DNA from: an uncultured Porphyromonas sp. | Lineage (GTDB): Bacteria > Bacteroidota > Bacteroidia > Bacteroidales > Porphyromonadaceae | Direction of reading: 5' to 3' | DNA length: 31,313 bases | Assembly (NCBI GenBank): GCA_900538385.1 | Contig: UWSO01000025.1 | Span: 1-31,313 of the forward strand | Part shown: positions 1 through 7,075 of the stretch, in pieces | Layout: the number at the start of each line of letters is the position of its first letter | Numbering within the stretch: position 1 is the stretch's first letter | The notes under the pieces: model-generated | Told to the model about the DNA's origin: nothing | Databases searched by the model: none | Seen by the model: only the letters and a program-made list of their open reading frames with translations | Program-made: the position numbers and the translations under genes

Positions 1-46
1 CAGTAACCTTTAACGGGGACGGACGCACAGACCGTGCGTCCCTACA
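1..46. repeat. REPIN-like element, cut by window edge (right arm 19-46)
   Basis: The right arm has GGACGCAC, loop AGACC, GTGCGTCC, then CTAC. It follows spacer-like sequence resembling the element at 98-189. The left arm would lie outside the window. Confidence 0.8.
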
Positions 47-97
47 GGGCGACGTGGGGGGTACGCTCCGATCAGCTCCGATAGCTGGGACAACTGC

Positions 98-189
98 TGT
101 AGGGACGCTCGGTCTGAGCGTCCGTTGTCGAACCAACTTGACGCTGTAACCTTTAACGGGGACGGACGCACAGACCGTGCGTCCCTACA
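98..189. repeat. REPIN-like paired-palindrome element
   Basis: The left arm is 98-128: GTAG, then GGACGCTC, loop GGTCT, GAGCGTCC. The right arm is 162-189 and is the inverted form, with GGACGCAC, loop AGACC, GTGCGTCC, then CTAC. The two arms face each other across about 33 bp. Each arm can form its own 8-bp hairpin. The outer GTAG/CTAC tetranucleotides resemble those of RAYT-dependent REP sequences. Confidence 0.85.
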
Positions 190-199
190 AGGCGACGTA

Positions 200-239
200 A
201 CGGATACCCTCCGACTCGAAACTATCGTGCGTCCCGACA
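200..239. repeat. Variant ('type B') arm of the palindrome family
   Basis: Read on the minus strand this gives a GGACGC-like start, then CGATAG...TCGAGTCGG, and a degenerate GTATCCGTT end. It matches the arms at 6898-6939 and 18320-18355. The usual 5-nt loop is replaced by a longer insert that carries its own short inverted repeat. It lies just after the type A doublet at 98-189. Confidence 0.6.
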
Positions 240-330
240 ACTGCTACACATCACGTTTTGATGCAACGGACGCACCGGGACGACCCGCTGTAGGGACGCT
301 CCGATCAGCTCCGATAGCTGGGACGACTGC

Positions 331-424
331 TGTAGGGACGCTCGGTCTGAGCGTTCGTTGTCGACAAAGCGTTACAGCATCCGTGATTTAACGGGAACGG
401 ACGCACAGACCGTGCGTCCCTACA
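331..424. repeat. REPIN-like paired-palindrome element
   Basis: The left arm is 331-361, with GAGCGTTC on the 3' side giving one G-U wobble. The right arm is 397-424. The spacer includes AAAGCGTTACAGCATC, a core shared with the elements at 12996, 18042 and 18217. Confidence 0.85.
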
Positions 425-474
425 GGGCGACGTGGGGGGGTACGGAAACAGGGCGACGTGGGGGTACGACGAGC

Positions 475-514
475 GAGGGGGCGCTACCTGCAAACATGCA
501 GGTGGCGCCCCCTC
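475..514. other. Strong hairpin, 18-bp stem with AACA loop
   Basis: GAGGGGGCGC at 475-484 pairs with GCGCCCCCTC at 505-514. Inside it ACCTGCA pairs with TGCAGGT across a 4-nt AACA loop, with one T/G position between the two parts. It lies about 110 bp beyond the stop codon of the fimbrial operon. There is no U-run, so it is not a classical intrinsic terminator. It could be an mRNA 3'-end stabiliser or a recombination or protein-binding site. Confidence 0.75.
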
Positions 515-587
515 GGGGTGGTTTGTCGGCACGGCGGTCCGCGTTAGCAGGCGGCGCCCCCTCGGGGTGGTTTGTCGGTCACGGCGT
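499..587. repeat. Direct repeat pair of about 38 bp (499-537 and 548-587)
   Basis: Both copies read GCAGG, T or C, GGCGCCCCCTC, GGGGTGGTTTGTCGG, then an ACGGCG end. The first copy includes the 3' arm of the hairpin at 475-514. The second copy lacks the matching 5' arm, so it looks like a partial duplication. Confidence 0.75.
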
Positions 588-615
588 ACCCGCGATTAGC
601 GGGCGGTGCCGTGAC
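578..615 (-). other. Inverted repeat just beyond the fimbrial operon stop codon
   Basis: GTCACGGC at 578-585 pairs with GCCGTGAC at 608-615. Inside it CCGC pairs with GCGG around a GATTA loop. It starts 12 nt beyond the stop codon of the minus-strand tip gene. With no following U-run it may protect the 3' end of the mRNA rather than terminate transcription. Confidence 0.5.
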
Positions 616-626
616 GGGTGTACAGG

Positions 627-3600
627 TTAGCGGTGGTAGCGACGAGCTGCTCTCGTAGCGCTACGGGCGTTTTGCATTATAGCATCCTGCGTGTAGTCAC
701 GATAGTCAGACTCGGCTTCGTTTTCGATACAGCGGATCGGTAGCTGCGTTGAGGCGTAGGTCTTATAGTCACCGCCTGCTAGGACGCCTCCATTCGTCGT
801 GTGCGTCCACTTTTGATTAGAGAGGTCATAGTAGTTGAGTACTAGCGCATCTGTGTTTGAGTAGCGTGTAGCACAATGGAGGACAGGACCGTTTGCTTGA
901 GCCTTGGTGTTGAGGTTATTCCATATACCCTTGAGGTAAGCTCCGTTTCTTGCAAAGAAGAGGTTCGGGTGCTCACACATTTCTTTAGACTCTCGACCTG
1001 CAGCAGGCACCTTCCAACCATAAGGAGAGGGATCGAAGGGGGTCTTCTCAGTCCTGCCGTTGAAGAGATTGAAGTTCGACTCGTTATTGAGTACGGTCTT
1101 ACCATCTCCACCCATCCACATAGCGTCCATCTGGAATGAACCCCACTCGGTCGTACCTAGCTCGAGGATATACTCTGATACCAACTCACGGAAGATCATC
1201 TGTGTAGGCTTGTCGATGATGTCTCGCATAGAGCACATCGTCTTGGAAATCGTCATACCATAGAGCGTTGGAGACATACGAGTCTGCTCCTCTGCGGGGA
1301 CGAGCTTCTTGTCGTACCATACCTTCGTGCAGTGTGAGGGACCCTCGGACTCGTTCTTGCCTGCATACTCATAAGCGTGGTGCGGTACTTGTGTGCCGTG
1401 CTTGTAGAAGAGTCCACACATATCGTTGTTGAACTTGTCATAGACGGCACCCCTCGAACGCTCCGAAGCCATACGATAGGCTCCGAGGTTACGGTTCATA
1501 TAGGGAGCACCTGCGGTACGATTGTCGGCATCATCCCAAGGATAGCCGTGTCCTCCGTTGGCAATCTTCTTGACCACCCAAATGGTCCAGTTCCAAAGGA
1601 TCTTTGGCTTTGAGGTATTATAGCCTTTTACGGCTGAGACAAGTGCCACACCTTCATATTCATCCTTCGGCTGTACGAGGATATAGTTACGTCCGCCGAG
1701 GTCTATCTGGACTGCCTTGACCTTCTGTAGACCAGAATTCGCACCATCAGAAGTCAACGAACTCCAAACGCACTGAGCTGTCCAGTCCTTGTCGTTAGGG
1801 TCTAAGCGGGGAAGTGTCCAACCTCCAGCTGCCATATAGTTGTTGTAAACAGCATTTGAGATACCTGGTTCGCCTCCAGATTTTCTACGCTTCTCCATAA
1901 CCTTCTCCATCTCAGTAGACCAATTATTCCACCAGTCGGCAGCCTTGTTGAGCTGCGAGCAGGGGATGAGGACAGGGATCTGACCAGCCTCAACAACGTA
2001 GGTATTTGCCTCAGGCTGGAGGATACCAGCCACGAAGTGCAGACGGAACTGGTGCTTCTCGAAGTAGCCTGCCTCGCCAGGCTGAGCCTTGGGTGTGATG
2101 AGTAGCGTGACAACGGCTGAAACGATGTCGCCCTTAAGGTCGGGATCGGTGTCGCTGACGTAGTCATAGGTCCTGAAGTCAAGAGGCTCACCATCTACGA
2201 AGCGTGGCTGCTCCTTCTCCTGTATGAGCTTGCCATCGTGCCAACCACGTACTACTTGCTTAGGATCTGGTTCGCCTGAGATCTTCTCTATCTCAATCTT
2301 CGTGACAGTCAGATTGTAGGGAGCATTAGCACGTATGTAGATGCGCTGGTTGAAGTCTCCAAGCACATAGACTGGCTCGTTATCGGGATCGAGGAGGTTG
2401 CGGGTGAAGTTTGGATCTTTGTAGGGGATAGCGTCCCACTTCATATAGTTGAGCGTGAAGTCGGTCAGCTTCTCTGCTCCATCCTTGGTCACACGGAACT
2501 TGGATAGCTCTGAGAGCCAGAACTGGTCTAGTGGTATATCATCAGCCTTAGCAACGACCTTATAGAGGGCGATGCCGTTCTTAGAGTCGTCAGAGAGCTT
2601 CGTCCACTGGAACTGCTCATCCTTATCGACAGCGATACGACCTAGTGCGCCACCATCGGTATACTTGACCCAGAAGAAGTACTCCGTACCTGGCACACAA
2701 GTATACGCATTGATTGGTAGCTTCGTGCAGTCATCCTGCCAGCTGTCACTCTCCTTGTGGTAGACCTTGACGTCTAGCTCAATCTTGTTCGACTGGTTAA
2801 TCTGGAGAGGCCACTTGATACGGCCAGCCTTGACGAAAAGCTCCTTCGTGGTGATGGTGCGGTCTGCGCCTGTGGTGTTGGCGAGGACATTGACCGTGCT
2901 GGTCATATCCTTGTCGACAGCAAAGGTCTGACCTGCGGGCTCGGTGAAGTATGCCCAAGTGCTTTGCGTACCTGCTTCGGTCTCGCTCTTTGCCCATACC
3001 TTACCGTCTTTGTCGACAATCTCGTAGCCCTTGGGCCAGTTGGTGCGGATGGTGTAGCTCTCACTGGTGGCGTCCTTGCCAAAGGAGAACTTATCCTTGG
3101 AGACGGAGAGGTAGTACTGTCCGTCGTACATAATCTTGTCTATCTCGGCATCGTCCCAAACGAGTACATCCCAATTGATGTTGACGGGTTCAGTGGTAAG
3201 CGCCTCCTCGGGGGTGTCTGTACCAGGACCAGCTACCTTAGTAATGTTGAAGCGGTAGCGGTAGTTACGCAAAATGTCTAGTTGCTCGGTGATGATGTCG
3301 TTAGGAGACTTGGTCTCACGACGTATGAAGTCGACACGGTAGTAAGTCTCCTTGCCTCCCTTGTATGATCCACCGACGACGAGGCAGATGCGTGCATCCT
3401 TTGCCTTGGTCTTGTTTTCAATCTCGGGGATGTAGATGTTGCGTACATAGCCCTTGGCATCTTCTTCGGTCTGAGCGGTGAAGACAAGAGGCTTAGCATC
3501 GATAGCAGCCTTGACACCCTCGGGTGTATGGGGCAGTGCGTTGCGGCGACCATCAGCAAAGTTGAAAGCTGTCGCCTGCGTACCAGCTACGAACATAGAG

Positions 3601-4349
3601 GTGGCGTAGCGGTAGACGCGTACCGACTTAATCTTGAAGGTTTCGCTTCCTGCAGCGGTCTCGCTAGAGGGGTTGTCCTCAAAGTTGACACCTACGTCGA
3701 CACGTGCTAAGGCACGAACGAGGTGGATGACGCCTTCGTTGTTTCTGTTCTGACCAGCATTGCCATAAGCGAGCTTAGCACAGCTGTTGAAGCGTGTACC
3801 CTTATTGACCTTCTGTGCGTCGCTCTCACCCCACATAGGGATGAGCTGCGTGCCGTCGGTCTTCCAACCTGCCTCGGTGAAGACTTTCTTCATCTGAGCA
3901 TCTTCAAGAATGGTCTTCTTGCTGGTACCCTCGACGAGGATGCTCTCGGGGACGTTGTGGTTGGCGATGCAGACGATGCGCATGGGCTTGTCAGTAGCCG
4001 TGAGCTTGCAGACAACGTGTGTGACACCGTCTTGATCGGGTGTGAAGTTGGTCGTGGTCATCTTAGCCGCATAAGCGAAAGTCTCGTCCTCCTCGGCAAG
4101 TGTCTGCCCTGTGGCGTCTTGCGTGTTGAAGACTAAAACTTTTACTGAATTGACTTGGCTCTCCTGCTCTGCGGTGAGCTGGCGCAGGTTGGTCTCTAGT
4201 GCTGGCACTTTGAGTGCGAACTCGAGCTCGACCTCTTCGCCCTCGGCGACGCAGTCGCTTACGTTGCGGTCGGCGACGCACCCTGCGGTGAGCAGAGCGA
4301 GCAACAAGCCGCTGATGAGCTGAATGGTGTATATGGTCAGACGTTTCAT
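627..4349 (-). CDS. Large fimbrial tip-type lipoprotein, last gene of the fimbrial operon
   Basis: This 1240-residue protein is predicted to be an exported surface lipoprotein. It starts with a basic stretch, a hydrophobic segment and a lipobox, LLTAGC, with Cys24. I start it at MKRLTIYT (4349), not at an in-frame ATG 33 nt upstream, because the signal peptide begins there. The N-terminal half resembles the DUF4906-type fimbrillin-like modules of Bacteroidales tip proteins. The last 300 residues contain YPWDDADNRTAGAPYMNRN, a GWKVPAAG segment and a terminal PIRCIEN. These resemble the FISUMP-type (Fibrobacter paralogous) C-terminal domain. It follows the Mfa2-like anchor gene by about 180 bp, and a REPIN-like element lies in that gap. 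By analogy with Mfa3-5 or FimC-E it would be an accessory or tip adhesin; this is inference. The C-terminus is Arg-rich (ARSATRAARRYHR). Confidence 0.8.
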   Translation of the reverse strand: MKRLTIYTIQLISGLLLALLTAGCVADRNVSDCVAEGEEVELEFALKVPALETNLRQLTAEQESQVNSVKVLVFNTQDATGQTLAEEDETFAYAAKMTTTNFTPDQDGVTHVVCKLTATDKPMRIVCIANHNVPESILVEGTSKKTILEDAQMKKVFTEAGWKTDGTQLIPMWGESDAQKVNKGTRFNSCAKLAYGNAGQNRNNEGVIHLVRALARVDVGVNFEDNPSSETAAGSETFKIKSVRVYRYATSMFVAGTQATAFNFADGRRNALPHTPEGVKAAIDAKPLVFTAQTEEDAKGYVRNIYIPEIENKTKAKDARICLVVGGSYKGGKETYYRVDFIRRETKSPNDIITEQLDILRNYRYRFNITKVAGPGTDTPEEALTTEPVNINWDVLVWDDAEIDKIMYDGQYYLSVSKDKFSFGKDATSESYTIRTNWPKGYEIVDKDGKVWAKSETEAGTQSTWAYFTEPAGQTFAVDKDMTSTVNVLANTTGADRTITTKELFVKAGRIKWPLQINQSNKIELDVKVYHKESDSWQDDCTKLPINAYTCVPGTEYFFWVKYTDGGALGRIAVDKDEQFQWTKLSDDSKNGIALYKVVAKADDIPLDQFWLSELSKFRVTKDGAEKLTDFTLNYMKWDAIPYKDPNFTRNLLDPDNEPVYVLGDFNQRIYIRANAPYNLTVTKIEIEKISGEPDPKQVVRGWHDGKLIQEKEQPRFVDGEPLDFRTYDYVSDTDPDLKGDIVSAVVTLLITPKAQPGEAGYFEKHQFRLHFVAGILQPEANTYVVEAGQIPVLIPCSQLNKAADWWNNWSTEMEKVMEKRRKSGGEPGISNAVYNNYMAAGGWTLPRLDPNDKDWTAQCVWSSLTSDGANSGLQKVKAVQIDLGGRNYILVQPKDEYEGVALVSAVKGYNTSKPKILWNWTIWVVKKIANGGHGYPWDDADNRTAGAPYMNRNLGAYRMASERSRGAVYDKFNNDMCGLFYKHGTQVPHHAYEYAGKNESEGPSHCTKVWYDKKLVPAEEQTRMSPTLYGMTISKTMCSMRDIIDKPTQMIFRELVSEYILELGTTEWGSFQMDAMWMGGDGKTVLNNESNFNLFNGRTEKTPFDPSPYGWKVPAAGRESKEMCEHPNLFFARNGAYLKGIWNNLNTKAQANGPVLHCATRYSNTDALVLNYYDLSNQKWTHTTNGGVLAGGDYKTYASTQLPIRCIENEAESDYRDYTQDAIMQNARSATRAARRYHR

Positions 4350-4405
4350 ATGGTTATTGTGTTTTTTTTGCGAATTGGTCATTGGCTAGAGGTCGTGTAA
4401 CCCGC

Positions 4406-4501
4406 TGTAGGGACGCTCGGTCTGAGCGTCCGTTGTAGAACGAAAGTTACAGCATCGTTTCGCTGGTTCGGGGACGGACGCACAGACCGTGCGTCCCTAC
4501 A
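4406..4501. repeat. REPIN-like element between anchor and tip genes
   Basis: The left arm is 4406-4436 (CTC/GAG version) and the right arm is 4474-4501 (CAC/GTG version). The spacer shares GTTACAGCATCG with the other copies. It fills most of the gap between two co-oriented genes, so it should be transcribed as part of the fimbrial mRNA. Confidence 0.85.
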
Positions 4502-4527
4502 AAGGGTTACTCGTTTCTCTAATTTCT

Positions 4528-5430
4528 CTACTTATATTTGTCAGGCTTGATGTGGATGCTGCCCCAGACGAAGGGGTTGATCTTGACATTGAGTGCGCCT
4601 GTGAAGGTTATCATGATGGGGAGGTTGGCCTCGTGGAGCTTGTCGAAGGTGAGGTTGTGGCTCTTGAGGTAGTCGGAGATGCGGATCGAGACGATCTCCT
4701 TGCCTGTCTTGCTATCGGTGAGTCGTAGCGTGGGAGCCTGTGCATCGGTGAAGCGGAAGAGGTCAAAGCGTGCGCGATACATGTCGTCACGCTCGGAGTG
4801 CCCCACATAGGGGACGAATGGCTTGTAAGCATCGGGCAATGGTATGCCGGCAGGATGCTCGACGAAGTTGTAGTGCATACCGCCTGATAGGATCTCTATC
4901 TGTGGCGCACCTGCACCGGGATGGAATGTGTCATAACCCTTGACGACGACATCGAGCCCGATGTGAGCTGATGAGAAGGGTACGATGTACTCGCCTTGCG
5001 GTGTGTCGCGCAGGTCGAGCAATAGCTCAGCACGGTAGAGCGAGTCGGTGCCTCGGTAGATGCCTTTGTCGTCTGGCAGTGCTGTGAGGTCAGCCTTGGC
5101 GAGCTGGTCCGGGTTAGCTATCTGTGACTGCTTGGTCACGTTGGCCCAAGCGATGACTCGGTACTGAGCGAATGTCAAGACGGGCAGCTGAATCCCCTCG
5201 GCTAGGTCTCGACGTGTGAGTTGCTGTGTATAGCATACCGCTCCAGACTCATCGTACATGTATAGTTGTCCATCCTTGATGTAGTTGGGTAGGACGTTGT
5301 CGCTGCCGTCTGCATTGTAGACGAAGCGCAGTCGTGGCTCGGGACACTTGCTCAGGTCCTCATATACGCATGAGGAGAGTAGCGCCATGAGTAGCACTGT
5401 GAGGGGTAGTAGTAGTACTTTCTTTGCCAT
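4528..5430 (-). CDS. Fimbrial anchor/assembly lipoprotein, Mfa2/FimB family
   Basis: This 300-residue lipoprotein has a signal peptide ending ALLSSC (Cys21), followed by VYEDLSKCP. That Cys-x-Y-[ED]-DLS-x-C-P motif is the hallmark of the Mfa2/FimB anchor family (PF08842, DUF1812). In P. gingivalis these proteins hold the base of the fimbria in the outer membrane and limit its length. The rest of the protein has the expected two beta-rich domains. The C-terminus, WGSIHIKPDKYK, resembles the end of the fimbrillin encoded just upstream (TAVNIKPD...GGGYK). It is the third gene of the minus-strand operon. The order structural subunits, anchor, tip matches known fim/mfa loci. The family call is firm; which fimbrial type it serves is not known. 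Confidence 0.88.
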   Translation of the reverse strand: MAKKVLLLPLTVLLMALLSSCVYEDLSKCPEPRLRFVYNADGSDNVLPNYIKDGQLYMYDESGAVCYTQQLTRRDLAEGIQLPVLTFAQYRVIAWANVTKQSQIANPDQLAKADLTALPDDKGIYRGTDSLYRAELLLDLRDTPQGEYIVPFSSAHIGLDVVVKGYDTFHPGAGAPQIEILSGGMHYNFVEHPAGIPLPDAYKPFVPYVGHSERDDMYRARFDLFRFTDAQAPTLRLTDSKTGKEIVSIRISDYLKSHNLTFDKLHEANLPIMITFTGALNVKINPFVWGSIHIKPDKYK

Positions 5431-5444
5431 TGCTATAGTGAGCT

Positions 5445-5475
5445 ATTAGAGGTTAGAGATTAGAGGTTAGAGAGT
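5445..5475. repeat. TTAGAG-type simple repeat
   Basis: ATTAGAGG and TTAGAGA units alternate here just upstream of the anchor gene start. The same motif recurs at 8531-8580, 15189-15226 and 17948-17986. Beyond it (about 5505-5620) the gap is rich in CTAGTG and GTTAGTGG motifs with no open frame. Confidence 0.6.
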
Positions 5476-5632
5476 CTCTAGCCAGTCTAGTCTCTGAGAC
5501 CTAGTGGAGCGGGTTGACTAGTGGTTAGTGGATAGTAGCTAGTGGATAGTAGCTCTAGTGGGACTAGTGCTGCTAGTAAGTTTAGTAACTAGTGATTAAG
5601 TAGCTAGTGTGTGGGAAAGTTAGTGTCGCTAG

Positions 5633-5665
5633 CGTGGCTCCGCTCGTCGTGGAGCGTGAGCCACG
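5633..5665 (-). other. Intercistronic hairpin after fimbrillin 2
   Basis: CGTGGCTC followed by CGCTC (5633-5645) pairs with GAGCG and GAGCCACG (5652-5665), with a single bulged T. This gives 13 bp around a small loop. It lies in the 281-bp gap between the second fimbrillin and the anchor gene and has no U-run. A role in processing, stability or partial termination of the fimbrial mRNA is inference. Confidence 0.6.
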
Positions 5666-5683
5666 CCGCGAAACTATATAGTA

Positions 5684-5703
5684 GACGTACGCATCTGTAC
5701 GTC
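5684..5703 (-). other. Small hairpin immediately after fimbrillin 2 stop codon
   Basis: GACGTAC at 5684-5690 pairs perfectly with GTACGTC at 5697-5703 across a 6-nt loop. It starts 8 nt beyond the stop codon and is followed on the minus strand by the larger hairpin at 5633-5665. Confidence 0.55.
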
Positions 5704-5711
5704 AGGCGTGA

Positions 5712-6821
5712 TTACTTGTAACCACCACCATCGACGTCAGGCTTGATGTTGACAGCCGTCCACTTGTAAGCCTTAACCTTGACAACAAGGATCTTGTCAC
5801 CCTTCTGCTCGGGATCTTCCTTATCAGGATTGCTAGGATCAGGAGTACCATCCTCGCTTGTCTTGAAGTCCTTGCTGAGCTCAGCTAGGTCAAGCTTGTA
5901 GATCTTACCAGCCTCGAAGCTCTCCAGGTCACCTGTTGCTGACACCATAAACTTAGTCATGGTAACGAAGCGTGTAGCTGTTGCGGGAAGACCAGCAGCC
6001 TGAGCATCAGCAGAGTACTTGATGTTGAGCTTGAGGATAATGTGATCGTAGTGCTCTGTACCATCTACCTCACCATCCTTGATGGGGAAGAGCTGGTAAC
6101 CAGCGACCTTGGTCTTGCCCTCGAAAGCATCCTTGTCAGCTCCGATCTCGTCATACATCTCAGTCTTGAGAGCTGGAGTAGCCTTGAAGGCACCATTCTC
6201 ACCCTCGGTGAAGTAACGGTTAGCAGCGTTGCGTGTGAGGAGGTAGTTGTTGATGTAAACAGCCTCTACAGAGATGTCCTCAAAAGCGTTCTTGTGAGAA
6301 GTAGCATTCTCTTGACCAACGATCTTACCAGCAACCTCTACACGAGCGAATGCAGGTACAGGTGAGAGCTCTACGGTGTAGACCGTGTTGTCACCCTCAG
6401 TCGTTACCGCTACGGCTGTCTCAGGAGCAGTCAGAGGAATATCTGTGGTGAACGTAGCAGCCTTGCCCTGCCATGCGGTGATCTCGGTAGCGTCTGTGAT
6501 CTCAGCGTTAGCCTTGACGATAGAGACCTTGGTAACAGTCTCACCGACAGTGATGCGAGCACCAGCAGTAGTCTTAGCTGCTTGAATCTGAGCATCGGAA
6601 AGATTGATCTCACGACCGCTAGGGAGTAGCTTGATCGTCACATCTTTGGTAATGTTCGTCTCTGTCTGATCAGCGATTGCACCCTCAATAGCGCGTAGCT
6701 GAGAATCGTTGAGACGAAGGCTGAGGACTGCATCCTCACACTTTGGCTCGTTCTTCTTGTTGTTACAAGAGAAGAGCGCGAATGCCATCAAGGCGATGGC
6801 GGCCATCTTCATGTACTTCAT
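5712..6821 (-). CDS. Fimbrillin (FimA/Mfa1-type structural lipoprotein), second gene of operon
   Basis: This 369-residue lipoprotein begins MKYMKMAAIALMAFALFSC, with lipobox Cys19. An upstream in-frame ATG at 6989 would add 56 residues encoded by a REPIN-like element. I reject it because it would bury the signal peptide. A second plausible start lies 9 nt further in. The protein is homologous to the upstream fimbrillin: both contain VELxPVP-xxARxE, VYINNY or IYINNY, a GYQLFP/AYQIYP segment, and FxxGKIYxxDLxxL before a terminal beta-strand. R43 in QLRAIEG is a candidate Arg-protease maturation site, as in Mfa1/FimA, where gingipain removes an N-terminal strand so subunits can polymerise. The subunit role is inferred from family and position. 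Confidence 0.82.
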   Translation of the reverse strand: MKYMKMAAIALMAFALFSCNNKKNEPKCEDAVLSLRLNDSQLRAIEGAIADQTETNITKDVTIKLLPSGREINLSDAQIQAAKTTAGARITVGETVTKVSIVKANAEITDATEITAWQGKAATFTTDIPLTAPETAVAVTTEGDNTVYTVELSPVPAFARVEVAGKIVGQENATSHKNAFEDISVEAVYINNYLLTRNAANRYFTEGENGAFKATPALKTEMYDEIGADKDAFEGKTKVAGYQLFPIKDGEVDGTEHYDHIILKLNIKYSADAQAAGLPATATRFVTMTKFMVSATGDLESFEAGKIYKLDLAELSKDFKTSEDGTPDPSNPDKEDPEQKGDKILVVKVKAYKWTAVNIKPDVDGGGYK

Positions 6822-6897
6822 AAAGTTTGTTAGTTGATTAAAAGTGAATATTCTGTTTGTTGGTTTATCTGGTTGGGGGGGGGAGATGAGTAACGAT

Positions 6898-6939
6898 TTG
6901 TAGGGACGCTCGATAGTGTCGAGTCGGAGGGCGTCCGTT
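6898..6939. repeat. Variant ('type B') arm, left half of element 6899-7007
   Basis: TGTAG is followed by GGACGC, then TCGATAGTGTCGAGTCGGAGG, ending GCGTCC. The GGACGC/GCGTCC stem is retained but the loop carries an insert with TCGA/TCGA pairing. It matches the arms at 200-239 and 18320-18355. Confidence 0.65.
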
Positions 6940-7007
6940 CCCGTTAAAGTTACGAGGTTATTTGTTTTGTCGTTCGCTGACGGACGCACAGACCGTGCGT
7001 CCCTACA
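6899..7007. repeat. Diverged REPIN-like element between the two fimbrillin genes
   Basis: A type B left arm (6899-6939) is paired with a standard right arm at 6980-7007 (GGACGCAC, AGACC, GTGCGTCC, CTACA). After it comes GGGCGACGTGG and a half-arm ending GTGCGTCCCTACA at 7038. It lies in the 254-bp gap between the fimbrillin genes. Confidence 0.75.
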
Positions 7008-7075
7008 GGGCGACGTGGAATGATTGTGCGTCCCTACATTTCGTTATTCGTCTCGTTCTTCGTTTGGTTCTTCGT

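Larger units (their letters stand above)
63..364. repeat. Direct duplication of about 69 bp (63-131 and 296-364)
   Basis: The two 69-bp blocks are offset by 233 bp and differ at two positions by eye. Each includes a GCTCCGATCAGCTCCGAT stretch followed by the left arm of a REPIN-like element. This suggests that a roughly 233-bp unit was tandemly duplicated, with later divergence between the copies. No protein-coding gene is credible in 1-626; short open frames here are side effects of the GC-rich palindromes. Confidence 0.75.

Noticed and set aside
98..424. CRISPR array
   Set aside because: The repeats are irregularly spaced, are themselves inverted pairs and recur between genes; there are no unique spacers of constant length and no cas genes.
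1..630. Short open frames on both strands in the left repeat region, and similar ones at 8685-9010
   Set aside because: They are translations of palindromic repeats and have no ribosome site or family similarity.
4350..4382. Upstream ATG for the tip lipoprotein (MTNSQKKHNNH)
   Set aside because: It would place 11 polar residues before a signal peptide that already has its own basic start at 4349.
6822..6989. N-terminal extension of the second fimbrillin starting MRPSANDK
   Set aside because: The extra 56 residues are encoded by a repeat element and an AT-rich leader. The real signal peptide begins at 6821.
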